The notes below the pieces were generated by a model. It saw nothing but the letters and a program-made list of their open reading frames with translations, did no database searches and was not told the DNA's origin. Of a DNA stretch of 12,351 nucleotides, positions 1-5,807 are shown in pieces. Both the position numbers and the translations under genes were made by a program. Source of the stretch: CAZVEV01 sp964625865 (GTDB taxonomy: Bacteria > Planctomycetota > Phycisphaerae > SM23-33); the NCBI GenBank assembly GCA_964625865.1, contig CAZVEV010000183.1, forward strand, positions 1 to 12,351, written 5' to 3'. Position 1 is the first letter of the stretch, and each line of letters begins with the position of its first letter.

Positions 1-661
1 CGACGTGATAGACGTACACGTGCGAGATGTTCAGCGGCTTGCGCTTGACCAGCAGGATGTCGGTGAAGCCCAGTTTGCCGTTCAGCAACTCCTCGCGCAG
101 CGCGCGGGCCGCCGGTGTCCGCTCGTTGGGCGGCGTCCGCATGATCGCGAGGTGCTTGTCCGTCAGCGGCGTGGCGAAAACGCCGATCTCCGAGGCGCCG
201 GGGTTCGGAGAGTTCGGATGCGCCGAGAGGAACTTGATGTGGATCTTCGTGACCTTGCAGGCCGGGAAGCTGATCCGCTGGGGGCCGTAGCGGTGGGCCA
301 GCTTGCCGCGAACGACCGGGGTCTTGGCATCGTTCAGGTAGACCTCGTAGTCCTTGAAGTTCTCCAGGATCGGGCTGTTGGTGCGGCACCAGTACACGAT
401 CTGCGCCGCGGTGACGGGCTTGGGCCACTGCAGCGTGAAGTGACCGTCCTGCGTGCCCTTGACCGCCCAGTCGCCGTCGCCGCCCACCGCGTTTCGCGCC
501 CGGTAATTCCCGTCGAACTCGCTGCTGGCCGACACCTTCGCCTTCGGCGCCAGGTTCTCCGGGAGCTTGTCGGCCGCCACCGCGCCGGCCACACCGGCAA
601 ACAGGACCGCACCAATCCCCATGCTCAATACCGACCAGTGAATCGCCGCACGATATCGCAT
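1..661 (-). CDS. Secreted discoidin-like (F5/8 type C-like) protein, 3' end cut by window edge
   Basis: The frame is open from ATG at 661 to the window edge (220 residues, no stop), so the C-terminus is missing. The start is supported by AAAGGAG at 668-674, 6 nt upstream; the ATG at 666 is followed at once by a stop. Residues 1-30 look like a Sec signal peptide ending AVAA. Residues about 34-164 resemble a galactose-binding/discoidin fold: NLAPKAKVSASSEF start, a W-x-V-K-G-T stretch, and EIGVFA at the end, as in F5/8 type C domains that bind sugars or surfaces outside the cell. From about 190, GFTDILLVKRKPLNISHVY resembles the start of the hydrazine-synthase-alpha middle-domain family, which is widespread in planctomycete secreted proteins and does not by itself imply anammox. 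No CXXCH is seen in the visible part. Exact function is unknown; the fold assignment is by pattern only. Confidence 0.8.
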   Translation of the reverse strand, partial: MRYRAAIHWSVLSMGIGAVLFAGVAGAVAADKLPENLAPKAKVSASSEFDGNYRARNAVGGDGDWAVKGTQDGHFTLQWPKPVTAAQIVYWCRTNSPILENFKDYEVYLNDAKTPVVRGKLAHRYGPQRISFPACKVTKIHIKFLSAHPNSPNPGASEIGVFATPLTDKHLAIMRTPPNERTPAARALREELLNGKLGFTDILLVKRKPLNISHVYVYHV

Positions 662-667
662 CACATG

Positions 668-674
668 CTCCTTT
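668..674 (-). promoter_or_regulatory. Ribosome binding site of the discoidin-like gene
   Basis: AAAGGAG on the minus strand, 6 nt before the ATG at 661. It decides the start between two overlapping ATGs, since the one at 666 is directly followed by TGA. Confidence 0.7.
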
Positions 675-796
675 GGCAGTAAACGTGTCTTCCGCGTCAG
701 GCCATCCCCTCCATTATGCCATCCGCCCCCCCTCCGCGCCTACCGCGATACCTCAGTGCCGTACGCTCGATCTAGATGACCCTCCACGTCAAGCCA

Positions 797-1498
797 TCAC
801 TTCCTCGGCTTGGATTTCGGCTCGGGGGGGAACATGTCCTTTTGGGCGAAGATGGCGATGTAGTGGTACGTGCCGGTCATCATCTCCACGCGGAGGGGGA
901 CCCAGCCGGCCTGTTCGGCCTGAAGGATCAGGCGGCTCAGCAGCGTGCCGTGATTCCCCGCCGCCATGCCGTTCTCGGTGTACTTCTCGATGATCACCAC
1001 CCGCCCGGTCGCCTTGACGACCGTCCGCAGGTGTTTGAGGTAGTCCACCCGCTTGCCCTTGGGCAGGTGGTGATACGTCTGGGACAGGAATGCCACGTCG
1101 CACGAGTTGGCGGCCAGACCCGTCCCGTCGGTCTTGCAGAGGTACGGCTTGACCTGCGTGACCGAGGCGAACTTCTTCTTCAGCCGGTCGACCATCTTCT
1201 TCGAGACCTCGGCTGCGTGGACGGTCCCCGTGGTGCCGACGGCTCGGGCCATCCGCTCGACCCACCAGCCGTCGCCGGCCCCGATGTCCACGATCGCGTC
1301 GCCCGCCTTGAGGTCCAATTCCTTGAGGATGTACGCGCTCTTGGTGCGATAGGGGTAGCTCTTGGCCCCCGTGCGCCGGTGCATGGTCGGCTCGGCGATC
1401 CGCGTGGTCTTGTCCGACTCGGCGCCGGCCGGCCCGGCGGGGGCAGCCGACAGCGCAACGAACATCACGACGACCGCAAGGCGCTGGACTCTTCTCAC
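797..1498 (-). CDS. Exported class I SAM-dependent methyltransferase-like protein
   Basis: The protein is 233 aa from a GTG at 1498. This start is chosen because AAGGAG (1506-1511) lies 7 nt upstream; the frame stays open to 1717 but that extension has no plausible RBS. Residues 1-26 form a signal peptide: RR near the start, a hydrophobic VVVMFVALSAA core and an AGA cleavage site. Residues 65-220 follow the Rossmann methyltransferase pattern: motif I DIGAGDG at 71-77, acidic E97 after beta 2 that could hold the SAM ribose, NSCDVAF at 131-137 as the beta 4 region, and a post-III segment GRVVIIEKY at 165-173. The family usually methylates small molecules or lipids in the cytoplasm, so a signal peptide is odd. 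It resembles the predicted methyltransferases of the COG4798 kind, several of which also look exported. Substrate is unknown. It lies 135 bp upstream of the discoidin-like gene on the same strand. Confidence 0.85.
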   Translation of the reverse strand: MRRVQRLAVVVMFVALSAAPAGPAGAESDKTTRIAEPTMHRRTGAKSYPYRTKSAYILKELDLKAGDAIVDIGAGDGWWVERMARAVGTTGTVHAAEVSKKMVDRLKKKFASVTQVKPYLCKTDGTGLAANSCDVAFLSQTYHHLPKGKRVDYLKHLRTVVKATGRVVIIEKYTENGMAAGNHGTLLSRLILQAEQAGWVPLRVEMMTGTYHYIAIFAQKDMFPPEPKSKPRK

Positions 1499-1505
1499 GA
1501 TGCAA

Positions 1506-1511
1506 CTCCTT
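1506..1511 (-). promoter_or_regulatory. Ribosome binding site that fixes a GTG start
   Basis: AAGGAG on the minus strand, 7 nt before the GTG at 1496-1498 of the methyltransferase-like gene. It selects this start over the longer open frame and places a signal peptide exactly at the N-terminus. Confidence 0.7.
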
Positions 1512-1688
1512 ATCTCGCGCGCTGCCGTATCGGCCCTCCCTCGGCGCAGCGACACACAGACCCCCGCGCCCGCACCGGCGGACCTCGCCGGTGTTGACTG
1601 AGCATTGTCCCGCCCGGCAGGTCGTGTGTCAATGAGCGGGTGCCACCGTCCTCCGCACACCGGGCCCGTGCCAGATTGACCTGTCGCA

Positions 1689-1775
1689 GGGTGCCGTGGC
1701 CTGACGCGAAGCGGCAACCACGACTCCTTGTATGAAGAAGACGTGGTTTCCGCTTCGCGTCAAGCCACGGCACCC
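1689..1775. repeat. 34-bp near-perfect inverted repeat (long hairpin)
   Basis: Arms 1689-1722 and 1742-1775 are reverse complements over 34 bp with two mismatches (1701 against 1763, and 1715 against 1749), enclosing a 19-nt loop. The left arm begins GGGTGCCGTGGC and the right arm ends GCCACGGCACCC. The element sits wholly between the stop of the secreted protein at 1801 and the start of the methyltransferase at 1498. There is no T-run on either side, so a classic intrinsic terminator is not evident, although the structure could still end or stabilise the upstream transcript. Its outer end recurs at 3710 and 3905, which suggests a dispersed palindromic (REP/MITE-like) family. Confidence 0.85.
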
Positions 1776-1777
1776 GC
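1765..1777 (+). repeat. Dispersed 13-mer CCACGGCACCCGC, copy 1
   Basis: CCACGGCACCCGC at the outer end of the right arm of the 34-bp inverted repeat. Identical copies lie at 3710-3722 and 3905-3917, and an 11-nt inverted copy at 1689-1699. All are in gene-free DNA. Confidence 0.7.
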
Positions 1778-1800
1778 GCGTAGCGCGGTAGCCCTACGGT

Positions 1801-2817
1801 CTACCCGCCCGCCTTGGCGCGGATCTTGTCGTGGTGGCGCGACATGTAGTAGAACGACTTGGTCACGCTCAGTTCGCCGAGGCAGAACTGGAAGGCGATG
1901 CGGTATCCGCCGCGCGGCCACTTGACGTTCTTCAGGCCCAGCGCGTTGACGACGGTCGAGACGGTCTGGCCGGGCTTGAGGACCGCTGACTTCGGGGCGG
2001 CCTTGACGCCTTTGGCGCCGGGGACCGGGCGAGCGGTGCCCTGGCAGAGGATCGCCAGCGACTCGTTCCAGAGAATCGTCTTGCCGTCGGTCAGCAGGGC
2101 TGACACGGTCAGGGGCTTGTCGGTCTCGTTGGTCACGATGATGCGGTACTCGCCGTCGCCGTCGGGATTGGTCCACTTGATGCGCTTGGGCGGATCGACG
2201 GGCTCGACCTTCAGGCTCACGCCCGCCCCGGCCATCAGCGCCGGACGCCCGGTGACGCTGCACTTGGGCGTGCCGGCAGGGGCCTTCGCGCCGGCCGGCC
2301 AGGCGCCCTTGCCCAGCGCGGCCCACGGCGAGACCAGCTTGCCGCCTTTTCGCGACCAGCCCAGCGGGAGGCTTGTGGCGTCTTTGGCAGTGGCGAGTAG
2401 CTTATCGCTCGCCTCGGCGATGTACGTGACGCGCACCGAGCCGCGGCTTCGCTCGGCGGCCACGATGCACAGCTTGCCGGTCGGGAACGTCGGGCGCTTG
2501 ACCTGGCGGGCGCTGTGGTGGGCGATCACTTCCTCGCCGGCCTTGTATGTCCCGCGCAGGGGCGTCTTGACCGACAGGGTCAGCGTGTGGCCGTAGATGG
2601 GCGGCATGGACATGGCGACCGGTCCGGCCTGCACCTTGGTCAGCTTGGCGGTAAAGACGATCTGGGCCTTCTGGAACGTCGCGACGGTATCGACGGGCTT
2701 GGGCTTGCCCGGCATGGGGCGCCTGCCGGGCATGGGGCGTATGGCCGGTCCCCGCGCCACAGCGCCGATGCACATCGAGAGAACTATCACCAGGGATATC
2801 AGAATGTTTGGACGCAT
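1801..2817 (-). CDS. Secreted beta-rich protein of unknown function
   Basis: The protein is 338 aa from ATG at 2817, with AAGGA about 7 nt upstream. The frame is open to 2916 but that extension reads through a hairpin repeat and is rejected. Residues 1-22 form a signal peptide (hydrophobic NILISLVIVLSMCIGAV core, cleavage near AVA-RG). A proline-rich spacer with two PMPG units spans 27-41. Residues about 45-137 have the alternating pattern of an OB/NTR-like small domain (VFTAKLTKV, GHTLTLSVKTPLRGTYKAGEEV, GKLCIVAAE). Residues about 198-325 look like an Ig-like beta sandwich (DGEYRIIVTNETDKPLTV, LKPGQTVSTVV, GGYRIAFQF). No catalytic motif is seen. It is probably periplasmic or surface-exposed. 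I do not recognise the family; the two-domain description is inferred from residue patterns only. Confidence 0.75.
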   Translation of the reverse strand: MRPNILISLVIVLSMCIGAVARGPAIRPMPGRRPMPGKPKPVDTVATFQKAQIVFTAKLTKVQAGPVAMSMPPIYGHTLTLSVKTPLRGTYKAGEEVIAHHSARQVKRPTFPTGKLCIVAAERSRGSVRVTYIAEASDKLLATAKDATSLPLGWSRKGGKLVSPWAALGKGAWPAGAKAPAGTPKCSVTGRPALMAGAGVSLKVEPVDPPKRIKWTNPDGDGEYRIIVTNETDKPLTVSALLTDGKTILWNESLAILCQGTARPVPGAKGVKAAPKSAVLKPGQTVSTVVNALGLKNVKWPRGGYRIAFQFCLGELSVTKSFYYMSRHHDKIRAKAGG

Positions 2818-2841
2818 AAGGTCTTCCTTTCTGCTCGTGAG

Positions 2842-2939
2842 AAAGGGGACTGGCTCCCGTCTTCGGGTGCCTGTCCCCTCTTCTCCAGACGACAGCGGGA
2901 AGAAGGGGACAGGCACCGCGGACGGAGCCAGTCCCCTTT
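2842..2939. repeat. Nested REP-like palindrome with four copies of a 13-bp core
   Basis: The outer arms AAAGGGGACTGGCTCC (2842-2857) and its exact complement (2924-2939) form a 16-bp stem. The inner arms GGTGCCTGTCCCCT (2866-2879) and its exact complement (2904-2917) form a 14-bp stem, with a 24-nt loop (2880-2903). All four arms carry the same core GGGGAC(T/A)GGC(T/A)CC, in alternating orientation (2845-2857, 2866-2878, 2905-2917, 2924-2936). This is the architecture of a BIME made from REP units, and the GGGGACAGGCACC core resembles repeats mobilised by IS200-like REP-associated transposases. No such transposase is in the window. It lies 25 bp upstream of the start of the secreted protein at 2817, inside its probable 5' leader. 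Confidence 0.85.
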
Positions 2940-3034
2940 TCCCTTCCTTTCAAATCAGAAACCACCGTTCCCGTCATCAGACGCCCGATCATACGGCAGG
3001 TTCCCTGAATCCGAAAGGAATCGTGCGCCGTCGA

Positions 3035-3583
3035 TCAGTCGCTTTCGGGTTTCTTGCAGCCGCAGCGGCACAGGCAGGTGCAGCCGAACAGGCAAATCGC
3101 CAACAGCAGGCCCACCACACACAGGCCCGTGGCGGGTTTGGCGAGCAATCCGAGGGCTTCCTTGGCCTTCCCGGTAGAGCCCATGCCCGGCGCCCACATG
3201 CCCGCCAGCATCCAGAACATCGAGTACGCCAGTGATCCGGCGCCCAGGGCGGCTGTCGAGATCAGCTTGATCAGGCAGCGCCCGGGCGGCAGGAAGGCCA
3301 CCAGAATGCACACGCCCAGCGCGATGGCGCCCAGGCCCGAGGCGTGCAGGTGGGCCCGCTTGAAGTAGACCCACGACTTGTCGGTGATCTTCTTCATCTT
3401 GGCCTCGTCGCCCTTGTACACGTCGTCCTTGACGGCGGCGGCCTGGTCCTTGATGTAGCCCTTGACGTCATCCTCCCAGCCGCCGAAGGTCGCCCCGAGC
3501 CCGAAGGCGTACAGGATCGTAAGCAGCGACAGCAGCACACCGATCTTCACGGGTTTCAAACGGGTCGACAGGTCATCAGTCAT
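3035..3583 (-). CDS. Small polytopic membrane protein with HxH and a cysteine-rich tail
   Basis: The protein is 182 aa from ATG at 3583, with a modest GAGG about 8 nt upstream. Four hydrophobic segments lie at about 13-32, 82-98, 106-130 and 150-172. Between the first two is a charged, lysine/aspartate-rich stretch (36-70) probably on one face of the membrane. FKRAHLHASGLGAIALG (74-90) puts H78 and H80 at the entry of the second segment, a possible heme or metal site. FWMLAGMWAPGMGSTG (123-137) is a glycine-rich turn. The C-terminus carries C164, C168, C170, C172, C174 and C176 in alternating CxC spacing before a short charged tail. I do not recognise a named family. The multiheme peroxidase is the next gene upstream, so a membrane redox role is possible but inferred. 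A good minus-strand promoter lies 70 bp upstream. Confidence 0.75.
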   Translation of the reverse strand: MTDDLSTRLKPVKIGVLLSLLTILYAFGLGATFGGWEDDVKGYIKDQAAAVKDDVYKGDEAKMKKITDKSWVYFKRAHLHASGLGAIALGVCILVAFLPPGRCLIKLISTAALGAGSLAYSMFWMLAGMWAPGMGSTGKAKEALGLLAKPATGLCVVGLLLAICLFGCTCLCRCGCKKPESD

Positions 3584-3653
3584 GGCTGGGGCCTCATGTC
3601 AGCAAGGGGAACAACCCGGTGCGGACCTCCCGCACACGGGGCCGGCGACGATG

Positions 3654-3681
3654 ATTATAGCTCCGCGAGGCGTGGCGACAA
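3654..3681 (-). promoter_or_regulatory. Sigma70-like promoter of the small membrane protein gene
   Basis: On the minus strand a perfect -10 TATAAT (3654-3659) is preceded, with a 16-nt spacer, by TTGTCG (3676-3681), a 4/6 match to the -35 consensus. The predicted transcription start is near 3647, giving a leader of about 64 nt to the ATG at 3583. A perfect -10 hexamer stands out in GC-rich DNA. Confidence 0.5.
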
Positions 3682-3709
3682 GTGGGCGGCGACCGATATC
3701 CTTATCGAG

Positions 3710-3722
3710 CCACGGCACCCGC
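3710..3722 (+). repeat. Dispersed 13-mer CCACGGCACCCGC, copy 2
   Basis: Exact copy of the 13-mer that ends the 34-bp inverted repeat at 1765-1777, here as a solo copy in the spacer upstream of the small membrane protein promoter. The flanks GC before it and G after it are also shared with copy 1. Confidence 0.65.
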
Positions 3723-3904
3723 GACAAGGCGTTTAGCCGCCCCGTAGCCGCCTGCCGTGCCTCTACCCACCCCATACCCCCTCGGCCGGGAGATCGTCGC
3801 TTAGGCCGCGGCCTCGTGCGTGCTGAGCGGTTCGGCTGGGCGGGGCGCTGGAATGGAGTGGCTCAACCCCCAGTGCCCGTTCTCCCTGCGTCTGCAGAAG
3901 GAAA

Positions 3905-3917
3905 CCACGGCACCCGC
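3905..3917 (+). repeat. Dispersed 13-mer CCACGGCACCCGC, copy 3
   Basis: Third exact copy, 30 bp past the stop of the peroxidase gene. It reads GGAAACCACGGCACCCGC from 3900, which joins the inner end of the 34-bp repeat arm (GGAAACCACG, complement of 1742-1751) directly to its outer end. This looks like an internally deleted element. Confidence 0.6.
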
Positions 3918-3947
3918 TGTAGTTGGTTGTGTCGTGGCGCGCAGGTA

Positions 3948-5366
3948 TTAGGATGCCGCCGGGACCAGGGACTTGCCCTCGTATTCGCCGGTCAGGGTCT
4001 TCAGGAAGGACACGATCCGGTCGATCTGGTCTTTCGACAGGTCCTGGCCGTACTGGACGTCGGCCATCACCTTGACGGCGGTCTCGAGGTCCTTGGCTGA
4101 CGCGTCGTGGAAGTACGGGAACGTCAGGGCGATGTTCTGCAGTGTGGGGACCTTGAACTTGTGCTTGTCGGACTCCTTCTTCGTGAAGTTGGACAGCCCG
4201 TTGTCTTCGGTCGTCAGCTTTCCGCCGCGCTGGGCGAAGTAGTCCTTTTCACGTCCCATCGGTTCGAACGACTGGCCGCCCAGGGCCTTGCCGCAGTGGC
4301 ACGTGGCGCAGCCGTTGTCCTGGAAGAGAGTGTATCCGGCCTGCTCGTCGACGGTCAGGGCGTCGGTCTGGCCTCGCAGGTACTTGTCGAACCGGCTGTT
4401 GGGGGTGATCAGCGTCTTTTCGAAGACGGCAATCGCGTCGGTGACGGTGTCCTTGCTCAGCCCGGCGGGGTAGGCCTTGGCGAAGGCGGCCTTGAACGTC
4501 GCGTCGGCCTTGAGCTTCGTGATCACGTCGTCCCACTTCTCGCCCATCTCGATGGGGTTCTCGACGGGGCCGGCCGCCTGTTCCTGGAGGTCCTTGGCCC
4601 GCCCGTCCCAGAACTGCTTGACGTTGTACAGGGCGTTGAAGACGGTGGGCGAGTTGATGGGCCCGGTCTGGTCCTTGATGCCGGTGGCGACGGCGGCCTG
4701 GTCCGTGCCGCCCTTGTCCAGCCCGTGGCAGGACGCGCAGGAGATCGTCGCGTCCTTCGAGAGACGCTTGTCGTTGAACAGCAGCTTGCCCAGGGCCACT
4801 TTCGTTGCGTCCTCGTTGTGCTTCTGGGGCAGGGGCTGGATGACCGCGGTGCGGAGGTTTTGGGGCAGGGCGGGGTCGGCGTAGTGAGTGGCGCGGGTCT
4901 GGCGGACCCAGTTCAAGATGGCTTTCTCGTCGTCTGCCGACAGCGAGGCGTTCCAGTGCATCATCAGGTAGGGGGCAGGCGGCATGGTGTCCTGCGTGAT
5001 GGCGTACTCGATCTTGGCCAGCGCCGGCTCGGAGGCCACCTTGGCGCCGGGCGCGAATGACGCGGGCAGGTCGAGATACAACAGGCCGCGGTCGACGTCG
5101 GCCTGGATTATCGAGCTGGCCGGCGGGACCGAGGCGTAGAAGGGCAGGCCGGCGTCGTCGGCGTGGCATTGGCTGCACTTGGCCTGGATGATATCGCTGA
5201 CCTCGGCGAACAGGGGTTCGCCCTTGGTGGCCGCCGCAAGCTTGGCGCTGCTGGGCGGCGCGACCATGAGGTTCGTCACCGGAACGGCCAGGCCCAGCAC
5301 GATCAGTGCCAGTACCACAATCAGGCATATCCGAAAACGCTTTCCACTCTTTCTCTTGCTCGCCAT
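3948..5366 (-). CDS. Membrane-anchored triheme cytochrome c peroxidase (Haem_bd + MauG/CcpA)
   Basis: The protein is 472 aa from ATG at 5366, with GGGAG 6 nt upstream. A single N-terminal membrane anchor spans about 11-34 and the rest should be periplasmic. Residues about 50-160 form a heme-binding domain: CSQCH at 64-68 and a DTMPPAPY motif at 126-133 typical of the Haem_bd family. Residues about 185-460 form a bacterial di-heme peroxidase: CASCH at 210-214, NSPTVFNALYNVKQFWDGRA at 238-257 with the conserved Trp, GPVENPIEMG at 266-275 with the conserved Glu, CATCH at 353-357, then FKVPTLQNIALTFPYFHD at 404-421 and M434 as possible axial ligand. Such enzymes reduce hydrogen peroxide with electrons passed between hemes, or oxidise partners as MauG does. 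The distal His of resting-state CCPs is replaced by I230. Its own promoter lies upstream. Fusion to an extra heme resembles triheme quinol peroxidases in heme count. Confidence 0.92.
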   Translation of the reverse strand: MASKRKSGKRFRICLIVVLALIVLGLAVPVTNLMVAPPSSAKLAAATKGEPLFAEVSDIIQAKCSQCHADDAGLPFYASVPPASSIIQADVDRGLLYLDLPASFAPGAKVASEPALAKIEYAITQDTMPPAPYLMMHWNASLSADDEKAILNWVRQTRATHYADPALPQNLRTAVIQPLPQKHNEDATKVALGKLLFNDKRLSKDATISCASCHGLDKGGTDQAAVATGIKDQTGPINSPTVFNALYNVKQFWDGRAKDLQEQAAGPVENPIEMGEKWDDVITKLKADATFKAAFAKAYPAGLSKDTVTDAIAVFEKTLITPNSRFDKYLRGQTDALTVDEQAGYTLFQDNGCATCHCGKALGGQSFEPMGREKDYFAQRGGKLTTEDNGLSNFTKKESDKHKFKVPTLQNIALTFPYFHDASAKDLETAVKVMADVQYGQDLSKDQIDRIVSFLKTLTGEYEGKSLVPAAS

Positions 5367-5380
5367 GTCATGCTCCCGTG

Positions 5381-5401
5381 GGTTGAAGGTTCAAGGTTGA
5401 A
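5381..5401 (-). repeat. Three tandem 7-bp units in the peroxidase leader
   Basis: On the + strand GGTTGAA (5381-5387), GGTTCAA (5388-5394) and GGTTGAA (5395-5401) follow without gaps, and a partial AGTT follows. The run lies 15-35 nt upstream of the peroxidase start, within its transcribed leader, and just outside the ribosome binding site. Confidence 0.6.
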
Positions 5402-5431
5402 AGTTACGGTCCGCCTGGGGCGGACTGAACT
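5402..5431 (-). promoter_or_regulatory. Hairpin in the peroxidase 5' leader
   Basis: GTCCGCC (5409-5415) and GGCGGAC (5419-5425) form a 7-bp stem with a 3-nt loop. The outer AGTT (5402-5405) and AACT (5428-5431) can extend it past a small internal loop. It lies in the predicted leader of the peroxidase transcript. It could be a leader structure or a binding site; no T-run follows it on the minus strand, so termination is not supported. Confidence 0.4.
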
Positions 5432-5432
5432 G

Positions 5433-5738
5433 TGTCTCTGTCCGGTTTGTACTTCCGCTCATGCGACGTTGCAAGCGGGGCCACTAACAAGAAAAGGCGT
5501 ACGCATTATAGGCGAGTTGCCTCTGAGTGCAAAGGAGATCTGTCAAGCGTGTAAAACTCCATCGCGCCGCGCAAGGTGGAACCCGCACCGACGCCCCGTT
5601 TAGCGGTCGATCGTCAGATCGACGTTTCCGGCGTACGCGAACAGACCGATACTCGCAATCTCGCCAAGAGACGCCTCGCCGGGGACAAGCGGGACGGAAA
5701 CCGCCGCGTCGCGCTGGACACGACCGTCCGCAAACGTG
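5433..5738. other. Divergent intergenic region between the two blocks
   Basis: No credible reading frame fills the space between the peroxidase and the RDD gene; arginine-rich short frames here are composition artefacts. Apart from the minus-strand promoter, the clearest structure is a palindrome GTCGATC (5606-5612) / GATCGAC (5617-5623) with a 4-nt spacer, which could be an operator or hairpin placed between the two divergent starts. Confidence 0.5.
5505..5532 (-). promoter_or_regulatory. Sigma70-like promoter of the triheme peroxidase gene
   Basis: On the minus strand a perfect -10 TATAAT (5505-5510) is preceded by TTGCAC (5527-5532) with a 16-nt spacer, or TTTGCA (5528-5533) with 17 nt. 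The predicted start is near 5498, which leaves a leader of about 130 nt to the ATG at 5366. The spacing matches the promoter found upstream of the small membrane protein. Confidence 0.5.
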
Positions 5739-5768
5739 TTGCACGCGTACCTGACGACGGTGTATGGT
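5739..5768 (+). promoter_or_regulatory. Weak candidate promoter for the RDD-SpoIIM pair
   Basis: TTGCAC (5739-5744), an 18-nt spacer and TATGGT (5763-5768) give 3/6 and 4/6 matches to sigma70 consensus, about 40 nt before the GTG at 5808. It is the best placed candidate seen for the + strand unit, but weak. Confidence 0.25.
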
Positions 5769-5807
5769 GAGTTGGAAGAACCTGACTCTAATCCGGGGTA
5801 GACCGAC

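Larger units (their letters stand above)
3584..3947. other. Gene-free spacer with promoter, hairpin, palindrome and repeats
   Basis: The 364 bp between the stop of the peroxidase gene and the start of the small membrane protein has no credible reading frame. It holds the promoter at 3654-3681, a hairpin in the following leader (GTGCGG 3619-3624 with CCGCAC 3630-3635, 5-nt loop), a perfect 12-bp palindrome AGGCCGCGGCCT at 3803-3814, and two copies of the dispersed 13-mer. No clear intrinsic terminator for the peroxidase gene is seen. Confidence 0.6.

Noticed and set aside
713..718. CATAAT on the minus strand as a -10 box for the discoidin-like gene
   Set aside because: No acceptable -35 hexamer is found 16-18 nt upstream, so it was not listed as a promoter.
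1640..1675. Similarity of CCGCACAC-containing leaders at about 1652 and 3630 as a shared regulatory motif
   Set aside because: Only eight contiguous bases plus a GC-rich flank are shared, which is not convincing in this composition.
1499..1717. N-terminal extension of the methyltransferase-like gene to 1717
   Set aside because: No ribosome binding site, arginine/proline-rich translation, and it would bury the signal peptide; the GTG at 1498 has AAGGAG at the right distance.
2818..2916. N-terminal extension of the secreted protein gene to 2916
   Set aside because: It would translate the REP-like hairpin element and displace the signal peptide.
2842..2939. Short CRISPR-like array because of four similar units
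   Set aside because: Units alternate in orientation and form nested stems with no spacers of equal length; no cas genes.
4107..5060. Long + strand open frame opposite the peroxidase gene (317 codons)
   Set aside because: It is antisense to a protein with three CXXCH sites and full family motifs; its translation is a G/V/L/R-rich composition artefact of GC-rich DNA.
5541..5546. Perfect minus-strand TTGACA as -35 for the TATAAT at 5505
   Set aside because: The spacing is 30 nt, too long for a sigma70 promoter; TTGCAC or TTTGCA at 5527-5533 fits the 16-17 nt spacing.
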